Assembly: GCA_030748215.1 (NCBI GenBank)
Contig: JASMMK010000017.1
Coordinates: 1 to 63,897, forward strand
Length of the DNA: 63,897 bases
Origin: Candidatus Scalindua sp.
GTDB taxonomy: Bacteria > Planctomycetota > Brocadiia > Brocadiales > Scalinduaceae
Reading direction: 5' to 3'
Shown here in pieces: positions 28,820 through 38,203 of this stretch. Within the stretch, counting starts at the first letter, position 1. The number at the start of each line of letters is the position of its first letter. The notes below the pieces were generated by a model. The model saw only the letters and a list, made by a program, of their open reading frames with translations. It was not told the DNA's origin and ran no database searches. A program made the position numbers and the translations under genes.

Positions 28820-29290
28820 ATGGATAAAGTTTATATGTCAAAAGATGGCTACCAAAGATTAACAAAAGAGCTGGATGATATGAAAAATGTAAAGAGACCC
28901 GAGATACAAGAAGCAATCGCAACCGCAAGAGCATTTGGCGACCTTAAAGAGAATGCTGAATATCATGCAGCCAGAGAAGCGCAGGGGATGCTCGAAGCTA
29001 AGATTCGCCAGCTTGATGACAAACTTGCAAGGACTGAAATTGTGGATTCCTCCAATATCCCGACTGATGCTGTACATTTCGGAGCGAAAGTAGAGGTCAA
29101 AGACCTGGACACCGGAGATATTGAAAACTATGAATTGGTAGGCGCAGGTGACGACGATCCAATGAACGATAAAATACTGGTCTCTTCGCCTTTTGCACAG
29201 GCATTTTTAGAACACAAGGTAGGTAATAAAGTAGAAGTAAACGCACCGGCAGGTGTGTTGAGATTTGAAATCTTGAAAATTGAATACTGA
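28820..29290 (+). CDS. greA: Transcription elongation factor GreA
   Basis: 156 residues. The coiled-coil N-terminal domain starts YMSKDGYQRLTKELD and continues to residue 75; ARAFGDLKENAEYHAARE holds the acidic tip; the C-terminal FKBP-like part has VGNKVEVNAPAG. It rescues backtracked RNA polymerase by stimulating transcript cleavage. ATG follows GGAGAAT at about eight bases. Confidence 0.95.
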   Translation: MDKVYMSKDGYQRLTKELDDMKNVKRPEIQEAIATARAFGDLKENAEYHAAREAQGMLEAKIRQLDDKLARTEIVDSSNIPTDAVHFGAKVEVKDLDTGDIENYELVGAGDDDPMNDKILVSSPFAQAFLEHKVGNKVEVNAPAGVLRFEILKIEY

Positions 29291-29319
29291 CTTTTTCCTT
29301 TACAGCAAAAGGACCAGAT

Positions 29320-29347
29320 AACCGGCCTCTCTTTCGAGAGTCCGGTT
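29320..29347 (+). terminator. Hairpin downstream of greA
   Basis: AACCGG-c-CTCTC / GAGAG-t-CCGGTT around a TTTC loop gives a strong stem 30 bases after the greA stop. No T run follows on the plus strand, so termination may be weak or on factor. It is palindromic and would also form on the minus strand. Confidence 0.55.
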
Positions 29348-29431
29348 ACAGTTATGCGACAAATGATAGTTAATTTGCATGCAGGTCTCCCCCCCCAGAC
29401 AAACCTTTTTATTCAACTATATTTTAAACTG

Positions 29432-29650
29432 CTATTCACTAAACGGCAGATGATATTCTTCTTTGAGGTCGTATTTCGCACTAAGATCTCCTGTATTCCA
29501 CTTTTTTTCCATCTTTGAGACCACTTGCATGAGTTTTGAGTGTTCCTCCTGCAGGATATCGTCGAATACCCTGGGATCACGCTTTTCTTTGATCTTCTCA
29601 CCAAAGACCTTAGTATTAAACGCTTCCAGAAAAAGCCTGTTAATTCCCAC
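29432..29650 (-). CDS. Small hypothetical protein
   Basis: 72 residues, soluble, mixed charge, helical. Start GTG at 29650 has AAAGGAGA eight bases upstream, a good site that supports a real gene. It is not recognised. It lies between greA and a symporter gene. Confidence 0.5.
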   Translation of the reverse strand: MGINRLFLEAFNTKVFGEKIKEKRDPRVFDDILQEEHSKLMQVVSKMEKKWNTGDLSAKYDLKEEYHLPFSE

Positions 29651-29811
29651 CCGGTTATCTCCTTTCTGTAAATAGGTACTATCTATACTTTGTTTGAAGT
29701 AGTAAATACTCTTATGCCTTTAGTATCGGATGTTTATGCAAAAACTTAAGTGATAAATTTTCCATTTCCCATGTTAACTGTCATCATCTTTTTCATCTTG
29801 ATTTTGAAGGC

Positions 29812-31479
29812 ATGCAGCATTATTATCCGACAAACTCACACTTACGCATTTTAACTAACCATATGACCCATTTAGACTGGATAGTATTAACTACTTACCT
29901 GATTGGTATTATTGGACTTGGCGTCTGGCTGGCAAGGCGCCAGCAATCAACCGATGACTATTTTCTTGGTGGCAGGAAAATGGGATCAACCGTTATTGCT
30001 ATATCTCTTGCGGCTAACCAGGTAAGCGCAATAAGCTTGATCAGCGCCCCTGCTTTTGTAGCGCTTAAGACCGGAGGTGGTATCAAATGGCTGCAATTCG
30101 AGTTTGCCGTACCAGTTTCAATGATTGCCATAATGTTTCTACTGGTACCTGTTTTCCGTCAGCTTTCCGGTGCCTCTATCTATGAATATGCCGAAAAGAG
30201 ATTCGGTGCGGGTACACGGCTTACGCTGTCAGCTCTTTTTATGTTTTCACGCGGACTCTCAACAAGCGTGATTTTATACACCTCCGCACTGGTTCTCTCT
30301 GTGGTACTGAGCATGCCTATTATCACTACCATGATTATTATGGCCATCGTCTCCATTGCATACACAACAATTGGAGGGATAATGGCTGATGTGTACAGCG
30401 ACATCATCCAGCTTATCATTTTATACGGCGGCGTGCTTGTTGCTCTAATTGTATCTATAAATATGTTAGGCGGAGATCTCTCTTCTGTTTCAATCGATCC
30501 CACACGCCTGAATTCGATAGATTTTTCCCATCACGGTTTCGGGGACGGTCAGACATTTGCCTTCTGGCCCATGATTATCGGATGTTTTTTCCTTTATATG
30601 GGCTACTACGGATGTGACCAGAGCCAGGCTCAGCGTCTGCTTGCCACACCCGACAATCGACAGACACAGAATGCGCTGATGATTAATGGACTGATCAGAT
30701 TCCCGATAGTCCTCACCTATATCATCTTCGGAGTGGTTCTGGCAGCCTTTGTTCAAAATCAACCCGACTTTGCCGCTCTGCTCCAGGGCAAGAATCCGGA
30801 TTACCTGGTACCAACTTTTATGATTACCTATCTGCCGGTTGGCGTGGTAGGGCTGGTAATGGCAGGTCTCTTTGCTGCTTCAATGTCCAGTATTGATTCC
30901 GCCTTTAATTCCCTGTCTGCCGTAACCGTTTCAGATTTTGTACTGAAATTCAAACCGGACATGGCACAGAACCCCCTCAAGATGCTTCGCTTATCGAGAA
31001 TAATAACTCTGTTATGGGGGATATTCAGTGCAGGAGGTGCCTATTTTGTAGCAAAATCTTCATCTACCGTAATAGAGATAGTAAACATGATAGGTTCGGC
31101 ATTTTCCGGCCCTATCCTGGCAACTTTCTTAGCCGGCATTCTGTTCCGATCAATAACCGGTTCCGGTATAATCACTGGCATTATAGTCGGTACAGCACTT
31201 AACTTTTTCCTGGGTCAATTTATACCATCTATATCATGGCTCTGGTGGGGGCCAATCGGGTTCTGTACAACGTTAACAGTTTCACTTATTTTCTCCAGGA
31301 TAGCACCAACTGCCTCTTGCATCTCAGAAGAGTGGACATTGAAAAGCATATTAAATAAACACCCCGAAAAACAGAGCTGGCTCAGAGACAAAAGAGTCTA
31401 CACACTGATAGCATATACCTTCGTTATTATCGTAGTTTCAATAATAGTTTCAAGAGTATTGCATTCGATACTGGGGTAA
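29812..31479 (+). CDS. Sodium:solute symporter (SSS family)
   Basis: About 555 residues with roughly 13 membrane spans. DYFLGGRKMG and the unwound-helix region ISLAANQVSAISLISAP mark the family, as do QAQRLLA and SMSSIDSAFNSLS. It uses a sodium gradient to import a sugar, carboxylate or amino acid; the substrate cannot be told. The ATG at 29812 has poor ribosome spacing; the ATG at 29863 (MTHLDW) starts just before the first membrane span and is an equally good choice. It is convergent with a related symporter. Confidence 0.85.
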   Translation: MQHYYPTNSHLRILTNHMTHLDWIVLTTYLIGIIGLGVWLARRQQSTDDYFLGGRKMGSTVIAISLAANQVSAISLISAPAFVALKTGGGIKWLQFEFAVPVSMIAIMFLLVPVFRQLSGASIYEYAEKRFGAGTRLTLSALFMFSRGLSTSVILYTSALVLSVVLSMPIITTMIIMAIVSIAYTTIGGIMADVYSDIIQLIILYGGVLVALIVSINMLGGDLSSVSIDPTRLNSIDFSHHGFGDGQTFAFWPMIIGCFFLYMGYYGCDQSQAQRLLATPDNRQTQNALMINGLIRFPIVLTYIIFGVVLAAFVQNQPDFAALLQGKNPDYLVPTFMITYLPVGVVGLVMAGLFAASMSSIDSAFNSLSAVTVSDFVLKFKPDMAQNPLKMLRLSRIITLLWGIFSAGGAYFVAKSSSTVIEIVNMIGSAFSGPILATFLAGILFRSITGSGIITGIIVGTALNFFLGQFIPSISWLWWGPIGFCTTLTVSLIFSRIAPTASCISEEWTLKSILNKHPEKQSWLRDKRVYTLIAYTFVIIVVSIIVSRVLHSILG

Positions 31480-31543
31480 GTAACTAAAGTTGCGGTAAAA
31501 AAACAGATCATTTATTTATTAACTTTAGGCACTTTAGCTCACT

Positions 31544-33082
31544 TTAAACTTTAGGCATTTCTAACTTTTTTTTAGAAAATATAACCCCAATACCAAAAGT
31601 CCATATCGACCCAATAATAATCGACCACTTCCAGGAGATCTTTTCAATTCCCAGTGGAGAGAGAATAGTTGTGCGGATTTCCTGTAGCGGCCCGATTGAA
31701 TCTGCCGTCAGGAACAGGACCATAAGCACACTCGTAACCATTATCACGACATTGGCAATATCGTTACCACGTCTATCGGTAAGGACGGCAATGAGGAAAA
31801 CTCCAATCATAGCGCCGTATGTATAACCGAAGATCTTGAATCCAAGCCATAAGACAGATTCTGTCTTACCGCACTGCATTGCCACAAGCGCCAGAACTGC
31901 AGCAAATATAACTACAGTATACCTGGAGATAGTGACAGCATGTTTCTCCGTCGTTCCCGGGTTGATATATCGTTTGTAAATATCAATATGGAATGTGGAA
32001 GAGAGTGCGTTGAGGGCTGAATCGAGGGATGACATGGCCGCGGCAAGCAGTGCCGCAATCAGTAATCCACGCAGACCGGGAGTAAGCACGGTTTTTATGA
32101 AATGGGGAAATATATAATCAGTATGGCGTGTTGCAATAAATGTATCAACCGCCGCGTCAGGAGCAACTTTGTAATAAGCAAAAAGAGCGGCGCCCACACC
32201 CAGAAAAAGTAGTGTAATGGGAAAATTGAGTGCCGCTGTCCATAGCAACGCCCTCTGCCCCTTCTTTACATGATCGCACGTCAACATTCGCTGCACAAGG
32301 TCCTGATCGGTCCCTAGCACCGCAAAGGTTGTGAAGCACCCAAACAGTAACCCCGCTGCAAGAGCATTAGGGTTGTTAAAGTTAAGAAAGAATTCAGGGT
32401 GAGACGGTGAAGCAGAAACGTGAAAGATCTTGAACTTTCCGAATTCAGATCCGATCTGGAAGAACTCGCCAAAGCCTCCCGGCATGGCTGACCAGATAAA
32501 AAACAGTGTCACTATTGCCCCGCCCAGGAGAAGGAAAAACTGAAGCGCGTCTGTCCATATGACAGCCTTGATCCCTCCAAGGGTAGTGTATATAAACGCT
32601 ACTACTGCGATCAGTATGATTGCACTATTAAGCGGAATATCAAATACAACAGAGAGTGCTATGGCGCACCCTGCCAGTCGCACACCACTTGCAAGCAGAC
32701 GGGTAAGCATAAAAAACCCGGTCCCGGCATCACGGCTCCTCGCGCCAAATCGTTTGCCAAGAAACTCATAAATGGTAGTTACCCGGCTCTTGTAGTACAC
32801 GCTTAATAATAGAGTTGAGACCAGCATGCGCCCGGCCAGGTCTCCAATCGCCAGTTGTAGGTAAACAAAATCACCTTCAAATGCTGCACCGGGAACACCT
32901 ATAAATGTAAGTGCGGAAAGAGAAGTGGCGTAGATGGAGATCATGACAGAAATCCAGGGCATCTTACGGCCACCAAGGAAATAGTCCTCTGTCGTACTCT
33001 CCTTTTTACCAGCTAAAAAACCAAAGCCGATAACAACACCTGCATAGCTTAAGATTACAATCCAATCAAGAAAAGATATCAT
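31544..33082 (-). CDS. Sodium:solute symporter (SSS family)
   Basis: 512 residues, about 13 membrane spans. It starts SFLDWIVI and has DYFLGGRKMPW, SALTFIGVPG, DQDLVQRML and SSLDSALNALS, all family features. It is similar to the convergent gene at 29812-31479, notably in the first 60 residues, so the two are paralogues. Substrate unknown. Confidence 0.87.
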   Translation of the reverse strand: MISFLDWIVILSYAGVVIGFGFLAGKKESTTEDYFLGGRKMPWISVMISIYATSLSALTFIGVPGAAFEGDFVYLQLAIGDLAGRMLVSTLLLSVYYKSRVTTIYEFLGKRFGARSRDAGTGFFMLTRLLASGVRLAGCAIALSVVFDIPLNSAIILIAVVAFIYTTLGGIKAVIWTDALQFFLLLGGAIVTLFFIWSAMPGGFGEFFQIGSEFGKFKIFHVSASPSHPEFFLNFNNPNALAAGLLFGCFTTFAVLGTDQDLVQRMLTCDHVKKGQRALLWTAALNFPITLLFLGVGAALFAYYKVAPDAAVDTFIATRHTDYIFPHFIKTVLTPGLRGLLIAALLAAAMSSLDSALNALSSTFHIDIYKRYINPGTTEKHAVTISRYTVVIFAAVLALVAMQCGKTESVLWLGFKIFGYTYGAMIGVFLIAVLTDRRGNDIANVVIMVTSVLMVLFLTADSIGPLQEIRTTILSPLGIEKISWKWSIIIGSIWTFGIGVIFSKKKLEMPKV

Positions 33083-33322
33083 CTGTTATTCTCTAAAGAA
33101 GAAAATGGGACGCTAATTTACACTGGTGTTCATACCAAAGAAGAGGACGAAAAGCAAAAGAAAAGGGTTTAATTGAAACTGTTTGACTGAAATTTATGAG
33201 TGATGTAAAAGGGTGGTGTGCAATGCCCTCTAGTATTATGTACAGCGGGAGTAGGAGTTACTATTGAAGAATACAACATAGACAGACACTATTTAATTAG
33301 CATCTGTCCATGTTTAGTGAGA

Positions 33323-34099
33323 TTATGCAGTGGTATCTAATTTTGAAGGTTCTTTGTTCGGCAGAATATCACCTAGCAGGTTATTGATAGCAGTACGTGC
33401 GTGAGCAGCGGCTGTGAGTTCCAGCCTTCCAACTTGACCGTTATGATCTTTATCGATCTTGTCAAAAACATCTTTAGGCATACCTAATTCTCCGGCATCC
33501 AGCGAACCATTACCGTTAGCGTCTTTTGTACTTAGTAAATGACTTATTCTTTCGTTGATAGCATGTGCACGATTGTGAGCAGCAATTTTATTGTTAGCAT
33601 CAATATTGAGTTCTCCTATACCAACCTTACCATCACCATTTTTATCAATCCGCTTGAAGGCTGCTTCAGGTACACCTAATTCAGCAGCATTCAACACACC
33701 ATCACCGTTGACGTCTTTCTTACTTAGTAACCGGTTCATCCTTTCATTGACAGCATCATCACGACTGTGATCAGCGATATCGAGCCCTACTTTATCGACT
33801 TTGCCATCACCATCTTTATCAATCTTGTCGAAGATATTTACAGGTCTATCTGATTTTCCGTCACCCAACATACCTTTAGCACGATTGTGAGCAGCCATAA
33901 TGATCTCAAATTTATCGACTTGACCATCACTGTTTTTGTCAATCTTGTCGAAGATATCCTGACCAACGCCTAACTCCTTGATAGTCAGAGCATTGTCACC
34001 GTTAGTATCTCTCTTGCTGATAAATCTACTCAGCTTGCTTTCAGTAGATTTAGCATGATTCAAACCGAATAACAGGTTGTTTGCAGATATACCATCCAT
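33323..34099 (-). CDS. Multi-EF-hand calcium-binding protein
   Basis: 258 residues, no signal peptide seen. I count seven canonical or near-canonical EF loops, such as DTNGDNALTIKE, DKNSDGQVDKFE, DKDGDGKVDKVG, DVNGDGVLNAAE, DKNGDGKVGIGE, DANGNGSLDAGE and DKDHNGQVGRLE. They alternate between two types: loops followed by LG(V/M) and loops framed by IDK...G.V, so the protein grew by duplicating an EF-hand pair. It should bind several calcium ions. Start ATG follows GGAG at seven bases. Confidence 0.9.
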   Translation of the reverse strand: MDGISANNLLFGLNHAKSTESKLSRFISKRDTNGDNALTIKELGVGQDIFDKIDKNSDGQVDKFEIIMAAHNRAKGMLGDGKSDRPVNIFDKIDKDGDGKVDKVGLDIADHSRDDAVNERMNRLLSKKDVNGDGVLNAAELGVPEAAFKRIDKNGDGKVGIGELNIDANNKIAAHNRAHAINERISHLLSTKDANGNGSLDAGELGMPKDVFDKIDKDHNGQVGRLELTAAAHARTAINNLLGDILPNKEPSKLDTTA

Positions 34100-34138
34100 T
34101 ATTCTTCTCCTTTATACTAAAAAATAGAGTTGAACTAT

Positions 34139-34342
34139 TCACTTGAGCAACTCAAAAACAGCGTTACTAAAAGATTCCACGTCTCCTCTAATCTCTACGG
34201 GAGACATTCCTAAAGTCTGCCCTTGTTTACAGCTAATAGTATGCCAGACCACTGACAATTCACATAACACATTGTACACATTAAACATACACTCTTCAGT
34301 CACAATCGGAGATAACTTTGATATGGTAAATAATACCTGCAT
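34139..34342 (-). CDS. Possible small gene upstream of the EF-hand gene
   Basis: A 67-residue open frame with no clear ribosome site and no known similarity. It runs in the same direction as, and 40 bases before, the EF-hand gene. It could be real or chance. Confidence 0.25.
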   Translation of the reverse strand: MQVLFTISKLSPIVTEECMFNVYNVLCELSVVWHTISCKQGQTLGMSPVEIRGDVESFSNAVFELLK

Positions 34343-34365
34343 AAATAGGTAATTATTGACTTCTG

Positions 34366-34435
34366 CTTACGAGTTACGAGCTGCGGGTTTCAGGTTGCAA
34401 GCTTCGGGTTAAGAAGTGCGAGTTACGAGTTACTT
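34366..34435. repeat. Degenerate tandem word repeat
   Basis: The phrase gagttacgag/ctgcgggtttcaggttgcaag/cttcgggtt...gcgagttacgagttac repeats a loose 7-8 base unit (variants of gagttac and cgggttt). This kind of degenerate word string is seen between genes in other environmental genomes. It is probably non-coding. Confidence 0.6.
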
Positions 34436-34549
34436 CAATCCAAAACCCTTCATTCCTGTTTTGTCCTGTTATCCTGTCTAATTAATTTCTTTGTCTCCGT
34501 TTCTTTTTTTCTCCGTGATCTCTGTGGCTTTGTGTGATAAAAACCTGTT

Positions 34550-35260
34550 ATGAATCTTATCATCCTTAATAAAAGTGATTTTATAGAAGATACTGAGCGA
34601 GTACAGATTCAGGACCACCGTCTTGACCATATCCGCAATGTTAACAAACCATCGGTTGGAGATGAATTGCGTGTTGGGTTAATAAACGGAAATATTGGAT
34701 GCGGCAGGATTACACGCATCGAAGAAGGCAAGATTGAAATGGATGTGGCTCTGGACAGGGAGCCACCCGCACCTCTCCAACTCACACTCATCCTCTCCAT
34801 GGCACGGCCAAGGGTTTTTAAGCGCGTCCTCTCCCAGGTAACCGCTATGGGGATAAAGAAAATCATAATAATAAACTCATACCGCGTAGAGAAGAGTTTC
34901 TGGAAAAGCCCTGTGTTGGAAGAAGAGAGTCTGAACAAATACCTCATCAGGGGTCTTGAACAGGGACAGGATACTATTGTCCCTGAAGTCTTGGTCCGTC
35001 CACTGTTTAAACCTTTTGTAGAAGATGAACTGCCTGATATTATAAAAGGTACACTCCCCTTTGTCGCCCACCCATATACGTCAGAACAGTGCCCATACAA
35101 TATTGGCAGCCCGGTAACACTTGCAGTAGGCCCTGAAGGAGGGTTCATCCCGTATGAAGCGAAGAAGTTGATTGAGTGCGGATTCAGTGCTGTTCATCTG
35201 GGAGAAAGAACGCTGCACGTAGAGAGCGCTATCTCCAGCCTGATTTCCAGATTGATGTAG
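34550..35260 (+). CDS. rsmE: 16S rRNA (uracil1498-N3)-methyltransferase
   Basis: 236 residues. The N-terminal PUA-like part has HRLDHIRNV...; the SPOUT domain has LSMARPRVFKRVLSQVTAMGIKKI and the knot AVGPEGGF followed by LGERTLHVESAI. It methylates U1498 of 16S rRNA. The start codon ATG at 34550 immediately follows ...CCTGTT; the ribosome site is weak. Confidence 0.93.
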   Translation: MNLIILNKSDFIEDTERVQIQDHRLDHIRNVNKPSVGDELRVGLINGNIGCGRITRIEEGKIEMDVALDREPPAPLQLTLILSMARPRVFKRVLSQVTAMGIKKIIIINSYRVEKSFWKSPVLEEESLNKYLIRGLEQGQDTIVPEVLVRPLFKPFVEDELPDIIKGTLPFVAHPYTSEQCPYNIGSPVTLAVGPEGGFIPYEAKKLIECGFSAVHLGERTLHVESAISSLISRLM

Positions 35261-35449
35261 TAGTAGGGTGGACACTGATAATAAAACATAGACAAAAGAG
35301 ATATTCCGCTAAGGAATGCAAGAAATTCAGGAATAAAGGATATAAAACAAAGCCTTGGATTTTGAACTCTTCCTGTAATTCCTGCTTTCTTAAGAGGTAT
35401 TATTTCATTGTTTGTTAATGTCTTTTTTTCCTAAGCCCTTATTTTGCTG

Positions 35450-36064
35450 TCAGCTTCCCTTTCTGTTCTGATAATTTTTGATCTCTTTATTCAATTTCAG
35501 ACTCTCTTCTTTACTGAGTAATTTATCTACTAAATCCATAGCTACTTTAGAAACGGAGTCTCCGGATGTCCCCTTTATTTCCTTTATCTTCCAGTTACTA
35601 TTTTCATTGACCAGGACAAAAGAACCTTGTTTCTTCTTTAAAGGTAAACTGCCGTTGTCATATAATGATTTAATCTCGTTTTCAGAATGAGTGATTTTAA
35701 ATATTTCTTCCATATCCGGAACCGTCGATTCAACACTGACAATAGTAGTTCCATCATTGGGTAAATCTATTTGCACTACCTGATGCCTTGTTAAAGAGTG
35801 AGCCAAATGGATTGTTGAAGCTATCTTTCCAGGTGCAATACCGGTAACAAATTCTAAGAAATCCAGCCATTCTCTGATATCTCCATTGTCATCAGAGACC
35901 AACGTATATGCAGTCTCATAATCATTTGAAATAACTGCAGTCAGATATTTATTTATCACCACTTCAGGGGTTTCCACCTGCGCACTGAAGAATTGCTTCG
36001 TCCCGGCTTGTAATGAGACCAGAGCGATAGTAATGAACAATAATAAAGAGAATAAGCGTTTCAT
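35450..36064 (-). CDS. Exported hypothetical protein (NTF2/DUF4878-like)
   Basis: 204 residues with a signal peptide ending near LQAGT-K. The body has VINKYLTAVISNDYETAYTLVSD, in keeping with NTF2/SnoaL-type or DUF4878 lipoproteins, although the match is loose. No lipobox. It lies 76 bases before an unrelated helical gene. Confidence 0.6.
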   Translation of the reverse strand: MKRLFSLLLFITIALVSLQAGTKQFFSAQVETPEVVINKYLTAVISNDYETAYTLVSDDNGDIREWLDFLEFVTGIAPGKIASTIHLAHSLTRHQVVQIDLPNDGTTIVSVESTVPDMEEIFKITHSENEIKSLYDNGSLPLKKKQGSFVLVNENSNWKIKEIKGTSGDSVSKVAMDLVDKLLSKEESLKLNKEIKNYQNRKGS

Positions 36065-36140
36065 ATTTCGAACACCTCCTTTTTTTCATTCCTCCTACTC
36101 TTCTAAGCTCACTTCATTCTCCAGATCTGGATTTTTCAAT

Positions 36141-36923
36141 TTACATCTTCCACTCGTTCTTCTGGCCTTCAAAGATCTCCATGTCATTGCAGATTTCTGT
36201 AATCACGTCATCATAGAACACTGCCTGCCCCGCTGTCGTCCTTCCCCACATATACACTTTATCGTCGTTCCAGACAGGATGTCCTTTTTCCCGTAGCCTG
36301 TCATGCAGGAAGTTTGAAACGTGTATCCATTCGCAAATCTCCTGCATTTCACCCCTCGCATTCTCGATACCCGGCGAGCATCTCTCCAATTCTGCAATCC
36401 TTTCGTCTATATCTGCCTGGTTTATTTTGTTTGTCTCCTCAGATATCTCTCCATCTGCTAATATCATATCACTGAAGCTCTCCTCCCCTTTCAATTCAGC
36501 AATCTTTTCCCTTATCTCTTTGACAATCCTCTCTCTTTCCGTTTCCAGAACATCACCTCTTGCCAACTTTACCTTTTCATGGACTTTCAATCTTTTTACT
36601 TCCGGAATATCAATGCGATACTTGTACAGGTTTTCTATCTCATTGTATAACTCACAGTTCTTGTCTCCTTTTATCGACTCCATCAATGCGCCTGTACGCT
36701 CAAGAACCTCTTTCTCCGCAGATCCATCCTTCCGGCCGCTTTTAATAATATCTTCCATTAATGTAGCCATCGATCCCAGGATATCCTTTTCGATGGATAC
36801 CTCTTTTTTTTCACATTTGATGATCCTTTCCATTAACGAGCTGATATTTCCGAAGACCTCTCTGTCTACAAATCGCTCCTTAATGGTCTGATTCTTTTCT
36901 GAACTATAATCCACTAAACTCAT
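36141..36923 (-). CDS. Hypothetical helical coiled-coil protein
   Basis: 260 residues, strongly charged and helical, with a probable coiled coil over about 20-190. The first part repeats a unit of 29 residues or so (SSLMERIIKC.KKEVSIEKDI / ATLMEDIIKSGRKDGSAEKEV / GALMESIKGD). The end (WIHVSNFLHDRLREKGHPVWNDDKVYMWGRTTAGQAVFYD) is a small globular region. No function assigned. Confidence 0.6.
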   Translation of the reverse strand: MSLVDYSSEKNQTIKERFVDREVFGNISSLMERIIKCEKKEVSIEKDILGSMATLMEDIIKSGRKDGSAEKEVLERTGALMESIKGDKNCELYNEIENLYKYRIDIPEVKRLKVHEKVKLARGDVLETERERIVKEIREKIAELKGEESFSDMILADGEISEETNKINQADIDERIAELERCSPGIENARGEMQEICEWIHVSNFLHDRLREKGHPVWNDDKVYMWGRTTAGQAVFYDDVITEICNDMEIFEGQKNEWKM

Positions 36924-37240
36924 CTTCAGCCCCTTTCTGATAATCGACCGATAAATCCTCCTCCTTTATTTTCTCTCTTTGTCTTAAAAAAGTCTACTTT
37001 TTTTCTATGTATTCTTATTTGTTATCAAGTAGAGCCCATCTTCCTTTAATTAATATCAGATGTATACGCTTTCACCATAGCATTGATGTGTCACACAATT
37101 ATCATTAAATATCGTATAAGTGCATCATAATGAAACAGTGAAAATACCTGCTACAGAGCGCCTTGAAGTATTATTTGATAATGCATGTAGCCTATTCTAA
37201 AGAACTTAGAAGGAGAGAAAATAATATATCATAAAATGGA
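36924..37240. other. Intergenic region
   Basis: AT-rich gap between divergent genes of unknown function. An AGGAG at 37211 stands too far from the ATG at 37241 (about 25 bases) to serve it. No gene seen. Confidence 0.35.
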
Positions 37241-38137
37241 ATGGCTGTTGCGATTTCTGACTGGTCAAATATTATTTTTCATCCTGACAGAACGGAATTA
37301 AAAATGGACATTGACCTCAGAGATATTAAAAAAGGGCCACTACCGGAAACCCTACCTGAGTTATACCCCAATAGTATCTCCTATTTAAGAGAGCTTAATG
37401 AATACAGGATGTATGCTGAAATATGGAGTAATAACAGGAATACGGCCTGGCAAAAAAGAAAAGAGATTGGACATGAAGGGTATTTAAAAACATTGGCAAT
37501 GGGAGAAACGGTGAAAAGAAGGAAAATTGACAAAGTCAGGTTCAACTTTATTGTAGTTGCTGATTCAGTCAACTACACCGTAAAAGGTGTCTATAACCAT
37601 GCTCATGCAATAATAGGAGATATGCAAAATAATGCCATTATTAACAATATCATTAAAGAAAACCAAAACTTATTAAAAGTACACTCTCAGTTCCAAAGTG
37701 TAGATTTTCATGCTGAAGAGTATGTACCGGAGCCACTCGAAATTGATTTGCGGAATCTGGACTTACAGAAAGACACGAAAGAGGATAAACATTTTTTTCA
37801 AATACTCACAAATGCTAAAGAGATTCCAAATATTAACCAAAGGCTGATTCTACTGCATTTATTTGGAGAGGATGCCATTTCTAAGAGGCTTCCGCTTCTT
37901 TATAAGGCCAATCGCAAAGCTATCAGATTTCTTTTTGTGGACCCGGTATTTCTGGAAAGGGGAAAAAACGCACAAATCATGATCCCCAGGTTATGCGTTG
38001 CCAGGCCGTTTGATGAAACTATGGTAATTGATTTCGCAGCAAAACTAGAAGACTACGAGAAAACCTGCCTGCTTGGAACACCGATTAAGCAAGCAGATCA
38101 GGCTGGCAAAAAATGGTATGAGAAAATCATATCCTGA
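37241..38137 (+). CDS. Hypothetical 298-residue protein
   Basis: Not recognised. Soluble, no membrane span, no repeats. The ATG at 37241 is the first possible start, being preceded by an in-frame stop at 37232. An HD-GYP gene follows 66 bases downstream on the same strand and could be in the same transcript. Confidence 0.6.
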   Translation: MAVAISDWSNIIFHPDRTELKMDIDLRDIKKGPLPETLPELYPNSISYLRELNEYRMYAEIWSNNRNTAWQKRKEIGHEGYLKTLAMGETVKRRKIDKVRFNFIVVADSVNYTVKGVYNHAHAIIGDMQNNAIINNIIKENQNLLKVHSQFQSVDFHAEEYVPEPLEIDLRNLDLQKDTKEDKHFFQILTNAKEIPNINQRLILLHLFGEDAISKRLPLLYKANRKAIRFLFVDPVFLERGKNAQIMIPRLCVARPFDETMVIDFAAKLEDYEKTCLLGTPIKQADQAGKKWYEKIIS

Positions 38138-38203
38138 GTTTGAAAGAAGCACGCGGAATAAACTAAAAAATAACAGATAAAGTTATAAACAGAGATAAAC
38201 ACC

